DNA from: Campylobacterales bacterium
Lineage (GTDB): Bacteria > Campylobacterota > Campylobacteria > Campylobacterales > QNZT01
Direction: 5' to 3'
Assembly (NCBI GenBank): GCA_027066435.1
Contig: JAMONX010000082.1
Location: 1-36,244, forward strand
Length of the DNA: 36,244 nt
Shown here: one piece after another, positions 35,644 through 36,244 of the stretch
How the letters are laid out: each line of letters begins with the position of its first letter
Numbering within the stretch: position 1 is the first letter of the stretch
Translations under genes and position numbers: made by a program
Notes under the pieces: model-generated
Seen by the model: the letters and a program-made list of their open reading frames with translations, nothing else
Told to the model about the DNA's origin: nothing
Database searches by the model: none

Positions 35644-36244
35644 ATGCCACTTTTTCAAAACTCAGTTCTTAGAAGCCATTTAAAAAACTTAGATCAAACT
35701 CCTATACAAAAGGCTTATGAGAGCTATAAAGCTAATTTTCTTTCAAAGATAGAAAATATCAAAACTTCCAAAGAAGAACAATACCAATACGGCTTTTTAG
35801 AAGATATCTTTGTAAAAGTGCTAGGCTACACACTAAATCCTGCCAATGATTTTAACCTAACAACAGAGTTTAAAAACCAAAGCAATAACAAAAAAGCAGA
35901 TGGTGCGATTTTACATGATGATAAAGTCATAGCTGTGATAGAGCTAAAATCCACAAAAACAAAATCGATGGATAGTATCGTAAATCAGGCATTTAACTAT
36001 AAAAATAACCACCCATCATGTAGATATATCATCACTTCAAATTTTCATAAACTTCGTCTCTATATAGACCACTCTGACTCTTTTGAAGAGTTTAATCTTT
36101 TTGAGATGGAATTTGATAGATTTGTACTGTTTTACTATCTTCTCTCCAAAGAGAGTATTTTTACCAAAGTTCCACTAAAACTAAAAGAACAATCAAAACT
36201 TCAAGAGCAAAATATATCAAATGAACTTTATAAAAAATACTCCA
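35644..36244 (+). CDS. Type IIG (Eco57I-like) restriction-modification enzyme, N-terminal part
   Basis: The first 200 residues of a protein that runs off the right edge. MPLFQNSVLRSHLKNL, the KEEQYQYGFLEDIFVKVLGY segment and NLTTEFKNQ followed by KKADGAILHDDKVIAVIELK are typical of the N-terminal nuclease part of Eco57I-like enzymes. These combine restriction, N6-adenine methyltransferase and target recognition in one chain. The PD-(D/E)xK site is readable as Asp86, Glu100 and Lys102, with QAFNYK and YIITSNFHKLRLYID following. The methyltransferase and specificity domains would lie outside the window. Such genes are often horizontally acquired; composition here looks like the neighbours. Confidence 0.82.
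   Translation, partial: MPLFQNSVLRSHLKNLDQTPIQKAYESYKANFLSKIENIKTSKEEQYQYGFLEDIFVKVLGYTLNPANDFNLTTEFKNQSNNKKADGAILHDDKVIAVIELKSTKTKSMDSIVNQAFNYKNNHPSCRYIITSNFHKLRLYIDHSDSFEEFNLFEMEFDRFVLFYYLLSKESIFTKVPLKLKEQSKLQEQNISNELYKKYS

Noticed and set aside
1-36244. tRNA or rRNA genes, CRISPR arrays, insertion sequences, prophage
   Set aside because: I saw no T-loop-like motifs in the gaps, no regularly spaced repeats, no transposase or integrase, and no phage structural genes.

Overview
The window is AT-rich, tightly packed bacterial DNA. Its gene content and order point to Campylobacterota, most likely a Sulfurimonas-like lineage. Three things support this: a non-classical (type E) succinate:quinone oxidoreductase operon; the order rluA-waaA-flgZ-nif3-glyQ, which I recall from the Helicobacter pylori HP0956-HP0960 block; and histidine kinases with the HQWRQPL-type H-box common in this phylum. 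The assignment is from recognition only; no search was run.

Layout. 1-2864: minus-strand sdhA-sdhB-sdhE (sdhE cut by the window edge), with a good promoter whose -35 element lies inside a palindrome. 2888-3175: a small ABM-domain monooxygenase. 3222-10350: two tandem paralogous exported proteins of about 1175 aa (Sdr-B-like, DUF6923-like and GEVED-like regions). 10542-12463: thiL-truD, read to the right. 12469-16250: minus-strand operon aspS-adk-cinA-like-RNase T2. 16303-20594: plus-strand polysaccharide deacetylase, nadK, recN, a perfect 26-bp inverted repeat, then a membrane-anchored protein derived from peptide deformylase that has lost its catalytic residues. 20584-26970: an eight-gene minus-strand run, U32 peptidase-purE-coiled-coil protein-glyQ-nif3-flgZ-waaA-rluA. 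27125-34245: a six-helix histidine kinase, an OmpR-type response regulator and two large lipoproteins. Each lipoprotein promoter carries the same 18-bp direct repeat at the same distance from its -10 box. 34399-35093: a cold-shock protein and two Lys-rich microproteins on the minus strand. 35644-end: the N-terminal part of an Eco57I-like type IIG restriction-modification enzyme.

How it works together. Most of the window is core metabolism and information processing: TCA cycle, NADP, thiamine and purine synthesis, tRNA charging and modification, LPS core synthesis, DNA repair. Three parts are less ordinary: the 27-34 kb two-component system with its predicted lipoprotein regulon, the pseudo-deformylase with its hairpin, and the pair of giant exported proteins. 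The lipoprotein regulon is the best candidate for an undescribed system, because a regulator, its likely operator and its likely targets can all be read from adjacent sequence.
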